Assembly (NCBI GenBank): GCA_963665935.1
Contig: OY762510.1
Location: 2,666,001 to 2,730,000 of the forward strand
Origin: Syntrophus sp963665935
GTDB lineage: Bacteria; Desulfobacterota; Syntrophia; Syntrophales; Syntrophaceae
Length of the DNA stretch: 64,000 nt
Direction: 5' to 3'
This document shows, one piece after another, positions 25,043 through 32,878 of this stretch (the first letter of the stretch is position 1; every line of letters begins with the position of its first letter). A model generated the notes under the pieces. That model was given only the letters and a program-made list of their open reading frames with translations, ran no database searches and was not told the DNA's origin. The position numbers and the translations under genes are program-made.

Positions 25043-26026
25043 TCACTGCGGGTTGGATTTTCTCTTTTCAATCCACTTCAGATATCTGGCGAACAATCCT
25101 GCATCAAGACTCTTCATCATCTTGCGAAGATCAATAAAATTGACGGTTTTTATAAATCTCAGATGGGGCTCCTGATTACACAGAAGAAGAGCGCGAAGAA
25201 ACAGTCTGGCCTTGAGCTCGGGCCCCGGAGCCTGTTGGAATTTCTTCTGCAAGGCGAGATAGTCTTCCACCAGATCCTTCAACCCTTCGTAGAAACCCAG
25301 CAAACTCGGTTTGAAAAGATCCAGAAGCATGGCATGGACCGGCAGCCATTCCAGGGCCAGAGATTCTTCTCCATACCGGTCCACGAGTCTGTCCTTCAAG
25401 GAGACGAGCTCGGAATCCTTCAGAAAATTCCAATCCACTGCCTTCGGATCGTTCAGGCAGGCGTTCAGGTAACACTGCCGGGCTGCCGCAAACTCATTGC
25501 GCATCGCATAGGCGTCGCCGAGATAGCCGCAAATAAGGGCATTCCCGGGCGAAAGGGGAAGGCAGGCCTGCAGTGCCGTTATGGCCTCGTCCGGATGACC
25601 GGTCTGGAGGTAAACGTATCCCGTGGGAACAGAGTTGGAGAGGTAAGGGGTGCCGCAAAGATGATGCTCTTTGAGCGCCTGGAGAATCCTGCGATGGAGA
25701 GAGGCGCGGATTCCGTCCCGGATGTCCTTTGAAAGGCAGGCAACTGTGTCGGGATCGGTTTCAAAGGCGTTCAAAAGGTCATAGAGATGAGCCGGTTCCT
25801 CGTCGCCGGCGGGAATCTGCGTCAATTTCTTCTCCAGGAAATCGATGAGTTTCAGGAAATCTGCCACCTGGTCCCGTGCCCGGTAGATTTCCCCGTAACA
25901 CTCGAAAGAATCCCGGGCTGCCTGCAGATTCAGCGCAATAAGATCGGCAAGGCCGCAGTTGTAAAGGGTATAGGCATCATCGAATAAGGAAACCTGTTCA
26001 AAAACAGGATGGGCTTTTGGGTTCAT
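25043..26026 (-). CDS. TPR-like protein of unknown function
   Basis: 327 residues, almost wholly helical, no signal peptide. A TPR-like stretch is clear around residues 130-190 (GYVYLQTGHPDEAITALQACLPLSPGNALICGYLGDAYAMRNEFAAARQCYLNACLNDP). The rest is helical repeat of lower identity. It probably serves as a scaffold or binding protein in the cytoplasm. It is read in the same direction as fmt, 33 bases upstream of it, so the three genes may form one unit. Confidence 0.65.
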   Translation of the reverse strand: MNPKAHPVFEQVSLFDDAYTLYNCGLADLIALNLQAARDSFECYGEIYRARDQVADFLKLIDFLEKKLTQIPAGDEEPAHLYDLLNAFETDPDTVACLSKDIRDGIRASLHRRILQALKEHHLCGTPYLSNSVPTGYVYLQTGHPDEAITALQACLPLSPGNALICGYLGDAYAMRNEFAAARQCYLNACLNDPKAVDWNFLKDSELVSLKDRLVDRYGEESLALEWLPVHAMLLDLFKPSLLGFYEGLKDLVEDYLALQKKFQQAPGPELKARLFLRALLLCNQEPHLRFIKTVNFIDLRKMMKSLDAGLFARYLKWIEKRKSNPQ

Positions 26027-26041
26027 GACAATGCGAACGTC

Positions 26042-26086
26042 CTCAAGAAGAAGACCTCTGCTTATCGCAGAGGTCTTCTTCTTGAG
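26042..26086. terminator. Perfect 20-bp hairpin after the min operon
   Basis: The arms are perfect complements of 20 bp ending in CTCTGC/GCAGAG around a TTATC loop. It lies between minE and the TPR gene and probably ends the min transcript. Confidence 0.8.
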
Positions 26087-26115
26087 AAATCGGAATTAAT
26101 GAGGAAAGGAGCAAA

Positions 26116-26397
26116 CTATGGGAGACTGAAACGGCCTTCTGCATCGGCTAAAGCGATATTGACTTCCAGGACTTCATAATTGCCGTTCTTTTCCACGTTA
26201 ACCTTGATCTGGTTATCGGCGACGTTGACATATTTTCTGACGACGTCCAGCAGCTCCTTCTGCATGATCGGAAGGAAATCGAAGGAACCATGGTAAAGAG
26301 TGCTCCGCTCGTGGGCCACGATAATCTGCAGACGCTCCTTTGCGATCGCTGCACTTTTTCGTTGTTTCAGGAAACTGAAATAATTCAAGATATTCAT
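26116..26397 (-). CDS. minE: Cell division topological specificity factor MinE
   Basis: 93 residues from the ATG at 26397. An earlier in-frame TTG overlaps minD and is less likely. The N-terminal anti-MinCD helix and membrane-targeting segment MNILNYFSFLKQRKSAAIAKERLQII is clear, followed by the dimerisation domain. MinE releases MinD from the membrane and restricts MinCD action to the poles. Last gene of a minC-minD-minE operon. Confidence 0.9.
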   Translation of the reverse strand: MNILNYFSFLKQRKSAAIAKERLQIIVAHERSTLYHGSFDFLPIMQKELLDVVRKYVNVADNQIKVNVEKNGNYEVLEVNIALADAEGRFSLP

Positions 26398-26398
26398 G

Positions 26399-27202
26399 CT
26401 AATTTCCAAATAAACGAGCAAAAAAACTCTTTTTGGTCAGAAACCGTTCGGGACGGTCTTCACCGAGAAAACGGGCAACAACATCCAGGTAAGCCTGCCC
26501 GGCGTCGCTGTTTTTATCCAGGGGAACGGGAATGCCGGAATTGGAGGCCTGCAGAACCGATGGGGATTCCGGGATGATCCCCAGCAGAGGGATTGCCAGG
26601 ATTTCCTGAATGTCCTTGGCGCTCATCATGTCCCCGGTATTGACTCGTTTGGCGAAGTAGCGGGTTACCAGCAGATGTTCCCGGACCGGGGCGTCTCCAT
26701 TCTGCGCCCGCTTGGTTTTGCTGGCCAGAATGCCGATGATCCGGTCCGAATCGCGAACGGAGGATACCTCCGGATTGGTTACAATAATGGCTTCATCGGC
26801 GAAATACATGGCCATAATCGCCCCGTGTTCGATCCCGGCCGGCGAGTCGCACACAATGAAATCAAAACGTTCCTTAAGTTCTTCAAAAACTTTTTCGACC
26901 CCTTCCACGGTCAACGTATCCTTATCCCGGGTCTGGGATGCGGGGAGGACATAGAGGTCCTCGACGCGCTTGTCTTTGATCAATGCCTGATTGAGATTTC
27001 CCTCACCCCTGATGACATTGACGAAATCGTACACAACGCGACGTTCACAACCCATGATCAGGTCCAGATTACGCAATCCGATGTCAAAATCGATGACAAC
27101 CGTTTTATGCCCACGCAATGCAAGGCCTGTAGCAATAGCGGCGCTGGTCGTGGTCTTTCCCACGCCACCCTTTCCGGAGGTAACAACAATGATTCTAGCC
27201 AA
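26399..27202 (-). CDS. minD: Septum site-determining ATPase MinD
   Basis: 267 residues. A deviant Walker A motif (GKGGVGKTT) at residues 10-18 identifies a ParA/MinD ATPase. The C-terminus ends in an amphipathic membrane-targeting helix (KKSFFARLFGN). It binds the membrane as an ATP dimer, recruits MinC and is cleared by MinE. The stop and the following minE start nearly touch. Confidence 0.95.
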   Translation of the reverse strand: MARIIVVTSGKGGVGKTTTSAAIATGLALRGHKTVVIDFDIGLRNLDLIMGCERRVVYDFVNVIRGEGNLNQALIKDKRVEDLYVLPASQTRDKDTLTVEGVEKVFEELKERFDFIVCDSPAGIEHGAIMAMYFADEAIIVTNPEVSSVRDSDRIIGILASKTKRAQNGDAPVREHLLVTRYFAKRVNTGDMMSAKDIQEILAIPLLGIIPESPSVLQASNSGIPVPLDKNSDAGQAYLDVVARFLGEDRPERFLTKKSFFARLFGN

Positions 27203-27306
27203 GGGAAAATCTCCTTAAAAACAAAATGCGGTCTTTCAACAATCAAAAACTTAAAATAAGCAGGGTCCCATCCAAAATCCAAATCCCTCCATGACCTTGA
27301 TCGAGG

Positions 27307-28014
27307 CTATCCTTCAAAGGGTTGGATTCTCAAACGATCATCTTCAAGATAAATCTGGACGGCTTTGCCTCTCACCGAATCGTCAAAGTCTTCGTTCAGC
27401 TTATATTGTCCGGCAATGGAAACCAGTTCCGCATCGAAATGCCGGCAGAAAATCCGGGCTTCGGAATATCCGTGGATTCCCGCGACGGCCCGCCCCCGCA
27501 AGGCTCCGTACACATGAATGCTTTTTCCTGCCAGAACTTCCGCTCCGGGGTTGACCGCCGACAAAATCACCAGATCCCCCTGAAGGGCTGTCACCTGCTG
27601 CCCGGAGCGAATGGGTTGGGAGACGATTTTGTCCTTCGTTACAGGGAGCGTCCGCTCCTCCTGAGGTTCTGTTCTGGAGACGACGGGCTTGGTGTCGGGA
27701 AGAATTCCCAGGGACAGACGAAGCGCCGTCTCCTGCTGTTGGGAGTTGCCTCCCCGAATGCCGACGGGCACCAAACCGTGTTTTCGAAACAAATCCACAA
27801 GGTGATGAAAATCGACCGGGGTTTCCGGATTCTGCAGCGCATTCAGGTCAAGAACGAGAGGGGCGTTATGGAACAAATTCTTTGCCTTGGCGATTTTCTC
27901 GGTGAACTGTTGTTCGATGCGTTCCCTGTCGCTGTCGTAGAGATACAATACCATCAGAGACAGCAGGTTGCCTTTCAACTCTAAAACTGGCGTATGTGCA
28001 ACAGGTGAGGACAT
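27307..28014 (-). CDS. minC: Septum site-determining protein MinC
   Basis: 235 residues. The C-terminal beta-helix domain is highly typical: RSGQQVTALQGDLVILSAVNPGAEVLAGKSIHVYG and GRAVAGIHGYSEARIFCR, which binds MinD and FtsZ. The N-terminal FtsZ-inhibiting domain is less conserved but of normal length. It leads the min operon, 104 bases before minD, and has a near-consensus promoter upstream. Confidence 0.93.
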   Translation of the reverse strand: MSSPVAHTPVLELKGNLLSLMVLYLYDSDRERIEQQFTEKIAKAKNLFHNAPLVLDLNALQNPETPVDFHHLVDLFRKHGLVPVGIRGGNSQQQETALRLSLGILPDTKPVVSRTEPQEERTLPVTKDKIVSQPIRSGQQVTALQGDLVILSAVNPGAEVLAGKSIHVYGALRGRAVAGIHGYSEARIFCRHFDAELVSIAGQYKLNEDFDDSVRGKAVQIYLEDDRLRIQPFEG

Positions 28015-28314
28015 GTTATCTCGTAAACATCCCGCGGGCCGATGATTCCGGAATCTATAGTCTGCGTTTCTGCTTCGGCAAGGGCAACGTGGTCAAACCG
28101 GTTCCCTGGAGACGGACGGTACCTTTTGATGGCTAATATTTTTCAAGTTGAGGAACTATAAATGGAAGGTCAGTCTGTGTCAAGGAAATTAGAACCGGGA
28201 GCGGAAATTTTGTTTCAATGATTTGAAAGCCATGAATTTATTAAGGTTATAGTAAATTTCCCGTAATACGCATACCCTTTCGAACATTTTAGATAAGAAG
28301 AACGAATCAAAAAA
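28015..28314. other. Upstream region of the min operon
   Basis: 300 bases with no gene. It contains the minC promoter and, at its right end, the downstream edge of the repeat-protein gene. No terminator is obvious. Confidence 0.5.
28155..28183 (-). promoter_or_regulatory. Near-consensus sigma-70 promoter of minC-minD-minE
   Basis: On the minus strand TTGACA (28178-28183), a 17-base spacer, then TATAGT (28155-28160). The predicted start is about 134 bases before minC. Confidence 0.7.
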
Positions 28315-28668
28315 TTACCCTTCGAAATTGTCCTGATCCTGTGTGACACCGTCTTGACCTTGATCCTGATCCGGATCTTGAATGACGCCTTCCTGGCCCT
28401 GATCCTGATTCGGATCCTGAATGACGCCTTCCTGGCCCTGATCCTGATTCGGATCTTGAATGACGCCTTCTTCTTGTCCCAGACCCTGATCCTGATCCGA
28501 ATCCTGTATAACGCCTTCTTCTTGATTCTGATCCTGGATGATGCTTTCCTGAGATTGACTCACATTAATAAACTGGGCGTGTGATATATTGATCGCCGAA
28601 ATCAAAAAAAGGATTATAAAACCGCACACAAAAAAGAAATAATTATTTTTATGCTGTTTTCGCTTCAT
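28315..28668 (-). CDS. Secreted acidic repeat protein (13-residue tandem repeats)
   Basis: 117 residues. A signal peptide (cleavage near SHA/Q) is followed by an Asp/Gln/Gly/Glu-rich region built from a 13-residue unit, GVIQDPNQDQGQE, in two near-identical and several degenerate copies. Cysteines are absent after the signal. The sequence looks intrinsically disordered and extracellular, perhaps cation-binding. I recognise no family. Since it is low-complexity it might be mis-called, but the signal peptide and ORF length argue for a real gene. Confidence 0.6.
   Translation of the reverse strand: MKRKQHKNNYFFFVCGFIILFLISAINISHAQFINVSQSQESIIQDQNQEEGVIQDSDQDQGLGQEEGVIQDPNQDQGQEGVIQDPNQDQGQEGVIQDPDQDQGQDGVTQDQDNFEG
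28342..28497. repeat. 39-bp tandem repeat inside the acidic repeat gene
   Basis: AATGACGCC-type landmarks recur at 28342, 28381, 28420 and 28459, spaced exactly 39 bases, in frame with the 13-residue protein repeat. Copy number is about four with some changes. This kind of array can vary in length. Confidence 0.85.
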
Positions 28669-28848
28669 ATGTTCCCCGAGTTGGCCATTCTGGAGGCTCT
28701 TCTTATGCCTTTACCAGATTTTCAAAGATGGTACTGGACCGTCGATGGAGGTAGCCTTGGAGAAGCCGTTGCAAATTGATTCCCCAAGGCTGTGATGATT
28801 AACAACCGATTACAAGGTCCCTTTCGGGATCGGTGCTCCTCTTTTTGA

Positions 28849-29310
28849 TTACGGCAGTGTGAGAGACGTCGAACCATTCCAATAGATGTTCAAAGTGGTC
28901 GTCGTTCCTGCCGTACCGGATACATAGTTCGAAGTGTCCCGAAGCCAAGCATACTTGTACGATGCAGCGCTAACGGAACCCTTAAAGACACCCGTGCTGA
29001 AATAGTGGGATCCTTGGATTACGATATTCTCGGGAGGAAGTGTGCCGGTGAAGAAAATCTCACATGTCCACATGGCTGTATTTTGAGCAATCGTTCCACC
29101 CGTGGTGACCCTTCTGTGGGCCGCATAATATCCGATCTGGGTCGTTCCCTTCCAGACGGTCCCCCCCTCGTGCTGCCAAGATCCCATGGCATCTGTAACG
29201 TTATTCATATTGACGCGTTTCAGGGTGAGCGCCACGCTTCCCGCGTGGGCAGCAACGGTAAGACTAAAGAAAAACAGAAGTGTAAACAAACCAAAAAATA
29301 TCTTCTTCAT
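28849..29310 (-). CDS. Small secreted beta-rich protein of unknown function
   Basis: 153 residues. A clear signal peptide (to about residue 22, AHAG) precedes a predicted all-beta domain with regular Thr/Val strands, Trp and Tyr, for example GTVWKGTTQIGYYAAHRRVTTGG. The pattern recalls small secreted barrel domains such as the allene-oxide-cyclase-like fold, but this is only an impression. SD GGAGG precedes the start. It lies upstream of, and in the same direction as, the repeat protein, with 180 bases between. Confidence 0.6.
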   Translation of the reverse strand: MKKIFFGLFTLLFFFSLTVAAHAGSVALTLKRVNMNNVTDAMGSWQHEGGTVWKGTTQIGYYAAHRRVTTGGTIAQNTAMWTCEIFFTGTLPPENIVIQGSHYFSTGVFKGSVSAASYKYAWLRDTSNYVSGTAGTTTTLNIYWNGSTSLTLP

Positions 29311-29690
29311 TGTATGATCCTCCCGAAATTTTTGTTTGACCCAATAAAAAGACTATTCATCATTACAGTTTACAACGCTCTTCCTCCGCCAACCTCCTTT
29401 CTATCAACCTGTCGAGTCTTGGAAATAAAAAAACATAATACACATATCATATTAAGTTTTGTAAAGGAACCAAAATTGATGCGGCTTCAACGAAAGCATT
29501 GGCAAAGTTTTTTCTAGCCGGGATGTTCTGCCGGTGGATTATTTTTTCTTTTTCTTATAAGAAAAGGCGTGTCAGTATGAGGCCGGAGCAAGAGCACAGA
29601 AAACGCCGGTAAGAGAATAAGTGCGGTTGCGGGAAGAATAGACCCTGATCCATGGTGCATGGATCCCGGCATAAGAGGGAAAAATCGGAT
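29311..29690. other. Divergent intergenic region
   Basis: 380 bases between the minus-strand secreted protein and the plus-strand heptosyltransferase. It is AT-rich on the left. No convincing gene, RNA or strong promoter is seen. Confidence 0.35.
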
Positions 29691-30824
29691 ATGTCGATAA
29701 ATCGGGAACATTTTTTAGATCTTCCGGACAAAGCGGAGGCAGATTCGTTGTCAGGTTTTCCTCTTTTAAGCGTTCGCGGCGGAAAGCGCCTCCAGCCTGA
29801 AGGAGTGCGGAACCTCCTGATCCGGGGCACCAACTGGATCGGCGATGTGGTGATGACCCTACCGGCCATTGCATCCATCCGTAAAACCTTTTCCCATGCC
29901 CATATCGCCATTCTTGTCAAACCCTGGGTGGCCGATATCCTGCGCCTCTGTCCGAATGTGGACGAAATTCTGCTCTATAAGAGCCCGGGAATTCACGCCG
30001 GGATGAAGGGAAAGGTCCGTCTGGCCAGTGAACTGCGGGAGCGCCGTTTCGACGCGGCGATCCTGCTGCAGAATGCCATCGAGGCGGCTATTCTGACCCG
30101 CATGGCGGGGATTCCGATCCGGGCCGGTTACAACAGCGATGCCCGGGGAGCACTGCTGACCCATGCCGTCCGGCGAACCCGGGAAGTGCGGCAGGTCCAT
30201 CAGGTCGAATATTATCGCGCCATGGTGCAGGCCCTGGGATGTGAGCTGACGGATATCGGGGTCATGCTGAGGCCGGGAGCCGAGGATCAGGAACTTGCGG
30301 AGCGGCTGATGTCCGATTATGCCCTGGAGAAGGGATCTTTCCTGGTGGGGATGGCCCCCGGAGCGGCCTATGGACCGGCTAAGATGTGGTTTCCGGAACG
30401 CTTTGGGGCAGTGGCCGATCGACTTATTTCCGAATTGAACGCCCGGGTCCTTCTCTTTGGAAGTTCCGGAGACAGGAAAGCCATTGAGGAGGTTCAGGGC
30501 AGTTCCAGCTTTTCCTTGTTGGATCTGGCGGGAAAAACCTCCCTGCGGGAAGCAATAGTCCTTATGTCCCGCTGCGGTCTCTTTGTATCAAATGATTCCG
30601 GACTGATGCACGTAGCCGGCGCCCTCGGGGTTCCGACCGTGGCCATCTTCGGGTCAACCAATCCGGTGACGACTTCCCCTTCCGGCAAAAGGACCATCGT
30701 TGTCCGCGGAAAAGCCGACTGCAGCCCCTGTCTGAAAAAAGTCTGTCCCACGGATTTCCAGTGCATGAAATCCATCGGCGTGGAGGATGTATATCGAGCG
30801 GCCCAGACCATGATGAAGGCATGA
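29691..30824 (+). CDS. waaF: ADP-heptose:LPS heptosyltransferase, WaaF-like
   Basis: 377 residues from the ATG at 29691, with AGAGGG upstream; an in-frame start at 29652 is less likely. Glycosyltransferase family 9. The motif LIRGTNWIGDVVMTLPAIAS near residue 45 matches heptosyltransferase II, and the C-terminal donor site shows FVSNDSGLMHVAGALGVPTVAIFGSTNP. It transfers heptose to the inner core of lipopolysaccharide at the cytoplasmic face. The four-Cys segment near the C-terminus (CSPCLKKVC...C) is typical. It stands alone here. Confidence 0.88.
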   Translation: MSINREHFLDLPDKAEADSLSGFPLLSVRGGKRLQPEGVRNLLIRGTNWIGDVVMTLPAIASIRKTFSHAHIAILVKPWVADILRLCPNVDEILLYKSPGIHAGMKGKVRLASELRERRFDAAILLQNAIEAAILTRMAGIPIRAGYNSDARGALLTHAVRRTREVRQVHQVEYYRAMVQALGCELTDIGVMLRPGAEDQELAERLMSDYALEKGSFLVGMAPGAAYGPAKMWFPERFGAVADRLISELNARVLLFGSSGDRKAIEEVQGSSSFSLLDLAGKTSLREAIVLMSRCGLFVSNDSGLMHVAGALGVPTVAIFGSTNPVTTSPSGKRTIVVRGKADCSPCLKKVCPTDFQCMKSIGVEDVYRAAQTMMKA

Positions 30825-30882
30825 TGGGCCGTGTTCAGAGCTCCATGAACACAGCGTTGTATATTCCAGAAATAAAAATGCT

Positions 30883-30911
30883 TTGACAGGGTTATCTTCA
30901 TGTGCTAGGGG
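30883..30911 (+). promoter_or_regulatory. Candidate promoter for the lyase leader
   Basis: TTGACA, 17-base spacer, TAGGGG. The -35 is perfect; the -10 is weak. Transcription would start near 30918. Confidence 0.35.
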
Positions 30912-31084
30912 ACACAATCACGTCAGGTTAAGAGATCGTTACATAGCGAACATTAAGGTACTTTCTTTAAAAACGTCGTCATATTCCGGAAGGGATGTCT
31001 TCCGGAGAAGAGGGTCAGAACAGAACCTGGACATTCTGGATATTAGGGATATTTTTCATGGTCACTTATCCGTTTAATCTTTTT

Positions 31085-31171
31085 ATGAACAACACAGGCG
31101 GGAACTCCAGCACCTATTATTTTTATTATTATTATTACGGTGGGATGCGCTTGTGTGCCTTCTCTCGGTAG
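31085..31171 (+). CDS. Candidate leader peptide with a Tyr-rich run
   Basis: A 28-codon ORF (ATG 31085, TAG 31169-31171). Its middle encodes TYYFYYYYYGG, seven Tyr and one Phe in eight codons. The stop is six bases before the stem at 31177. The position, 158 bases before a tyrosine phenol-lyase-like gene, is that of an attenuation leader. No good ribosome site is visible before the ATG, and the run is built from TAT/TTT codons, so chance low-complexity sequence is the main alternative. Confidence 0.45.
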   Translation: MNNTGGNSSTYYFYYYYYGGMRLCAFSR

Positions 31172-31176
31172 TTAAG

Positions 31177-31207
31177 AAAGGCCATGGGCGCAAAGCCCAT
31201 GGCCTTT
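31177..31207 (+). terminator. Hairpin before the lyase gene (attenuator or terminator)
   Basis: AAAGGCCATGGGC and its complement form a perfect 13-bp stem with a GCAAA loop, followed by a T-rich GAGCTTTT. It may end the Tyr-leader transcript (attenuator) or, less likely, serve as the distant terminator of the heptosyltransferase gene. Confidence 0.65.
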
Positions 31208-31329
31208 TGAGCTTTTGGGACATGTTGGAGCTTCTCTTCGGGTTTTTGAAAGATCGACCGTTGTTCTGCTCCAGACTGGCGGTGGCAATATAAAAAAATC
31301 AACTGCTAACCTTAATAAAGGAGGATTTT

Positions 31330-32775
31330 ATGAATATCAAACTGTCCAATGGGAAAATGCTTCCCGTGGAAATGCACAAGATCAAGATTGTCCAGCAGAC
31401 GCGACTGCCGTCCGCCGATGAGCGGCTGAGGGCCATGGAGGAGGGCGGCTACAACACCTTCCTGCTCAGGAGCCGCGACGTCTTTCTGGATATGCTGACC
31501 GACAGTGGAACCAATGCTATGAGCGACAATCAGCTGGGCGCCATGATGGTGGCCGATGACGCCTATGCCGGCAGTGAAAGCTTCTACAAGCTGCAGGATT
31601 CCGTCAAGGAGATCTTCGGTCTTCCTTATCTGCTACCGGCGCATCAGGGGCGGGCAGCGGAACACCTGCTGGCGAAGGTTTTTGTGAAGCCGGGCGATAT
31701 AGTCCCTATGAATTATCATTTTACTACGACCAAGGCCCATTTCACGCTGGCCGGTGGGACCGTTCTGGAAATCTATACCGATGAGGCCATGAATACGGAC
31801 AGCAAAGAGCTCTTCAAAGGCAACATTGATACCGATAAATTCCTCGAAGTGATCAAAACCTACGGATCAGAAAAGATTTCCTTCGTGCGCATGGAGGCCA
31901 CGACGAATCTGCTCGGCGGGCAGCCTTTTTCCATGGCCAATTACAAGAAGGTGAAGGAAATCGCCGCAGCAAACAACATCAAAATGGTTCTCGACGCCAG
32001 TCTGATTTCCGAACAGGCCTATTTCATCAAAGAGCGGGAAGAGGGCTACAAGGATCGGACTGTTGCCGAGATCATCTGGGAACTGGCGGACATCGCCGAT
32101 ATCGTTTACCTGTCGGGACGGAAGAGCTGTGCCGTCCGGGGTGGGTTTATCGCCACGAAACGTAAGGAAATATTTGATGAAATTCTTCCCTGGCTTCCCG
32201 TTTATGAAGGATTTGCAACGTATGGCGGCATGTCCACCAAAGAGATCGAGGCAATGGCCGTGGGCGTCCGGGAAATGACCCAATACAGTGTGGCGGGCAG
32301 CTCGGCGGATATGATCCAGTATTTTGCCGAACAACTGAAAGCCCGGGGCATTCCCGTGGTGACGCCTCCGGGGGGATTGGCCTGTCATATTGATGCCCGC
32401 CGCTTTCTTCCGGACATGCCCCCCTCCAAGTACATTGCCGCCTCCCTGGCGGCGGCGGTCTACCTCGTCTCCGGGGCAAGGGGAATGGAACGGGGCACTA
32501 TGTCCGAGCAGCGGAATCCGGACGGCAGTGAGGTTTTTTCCGAGTTGGAACTCCTGAGGCTCGCCGTGCCGCGCCGGACCTATACCTTGGCGCAGATCGA
32601 TTATGTCGTTGATCGAGTGGTCTGGCTCGCAAATCACAAAGATCTGATCAAGGGATTGATCTTTTACGAGGAACCGCCCATCCTGCGCTTCTTCTTCGGC
32701 AAGATGAAGGCCATTGACAACTGGGGCGCCGAGCTTGTCGAGGCCTTCAAGAAGGATTTCGGTCCCGATCTGTAA
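31330..32775 (+). CDS. Tyrosine phenol-lyase-like PLP enzyme (beta-elimination lyase)
   Basis: 481 residues. Beta-eliminating lyase family shared by tyrosine phenol-lyase (TPL) and tryptophanase. PLP Lys is K265 (SGRKS). Compared from memory with Citrobacter TPL, the pocket is TPL-like: FTTT at 131-134, where tryptophanase has FDTT; GMERG, which supplies the tyrosine-specific Arg381 equivalent; and the C-terminal LRFFF. The carboxylate-binding PRR and the YGG Tyr are kept. One odd change: the Arg217 equivalent (YDATR in TPL) is Leu (LDASL). Products would be phenol or a related leaving group, pyruvate and ammonia. Ribosome site AAAGGAGG. Confidence 0.75.
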   Translation: MNIKLSNGKMLPVEMHKIKIVQQTRLPSADERLRAMEEGGYNTFLLRSRDVFLDMLTDSGTNAMSDNQLGAMMVADDAYAGSESFYKLQDSVKEIFGLPYLLPAHQGRAAEHLLAKVFVKPGDIVPMNYHFTTTKAHFTLAGGTVLEIYTDEAMNTDSKELFKGNIDTDKFLEVIKTYGSEKISFVRMEATTNLLGGQPFSMANYKKVKEIAAANNIKMVLDASLISEQAYFIKEREEGYKDRTVAEIIWELADIADIVYLSGRKSCAVRGGFIATKRKEIFDEILPWLPVYEGFATYGGMSTKEIEAMAVGVREMTQYSVAGSSADMIQYFAEQLKARGIPVVTPPGGLACHIDARRFLPDMPPSKYIAASLAAAVYLVSGARGMERGTMSEQRNPDGSEVFSELELLRLAVPRRTYTLAQIDYVVDRVVWLANHKDLIKGLIFYEEPPILRFFFGKMKAIDNWGAELVEAFKKDFGPDL

Positions 32776-32780
32776 AAAAT

Positions 32781-32828
32781 ACATCTTCCGTACATTCCGG
32801 GTTAAACTCCCGAATGTACGGAAGATGT
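32781..32828 (-). terminator. Terminator of the carbonic anhydrase gene, shared hairpin after the lyase
   Basis: A 20-bp stem with one bulged base and a 7-base loop lies between convergent genes. On the minus strand it is followed by ATTTTTT, so it is a strong terminator for the 32.9-kb gene; it likely also ends the lyase transcript. Confidence 0.8.
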
Positions 32829-32878
32829 CGTCTCAATCCCCCTCCAGCACACCCTTCGCTTTCCTTCCCGGGGGTTAT

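Larger units (their letters stand above)
30825..31329. other. Leader region of the lyase gene
   Basis: 505 bases between the heptosyltransferase and lyase genes. It holds a promoter candidate (30883-30911), a perfect 8-bp hairpin (TCCGGAAG/CTTCCGGA, 30985-31006), a 28-codon ORF with a Tyr run (31085-31171) and a terminator-like hairpin (31177-31207). Confidence 0.5.

Noticed and set aside
28342..28497. CRISPR array from the 39-bp repeats
   Set aside because: Units are directly adjacent with no spacers and stay in frame with protein repeats.
28764..28778. Sigma-54-like site upstream of the repeat protein
   Set aside because: Only the GG/GC spacing fits; the -24 hexamer is GGGGAA.
30883..31077. 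64-codon frame before the Tyr-rich leader
   Set aside because: It begins with a TTG that is itself the -35 of the promoter candidate and has no ribosome site.
31330..32775. Tryptophanase as the enzyme name
   Set aside because: The discriminating FTTT and MERG residues match tyrosine phenol-lyase rather than tryptophanase (FDTT).
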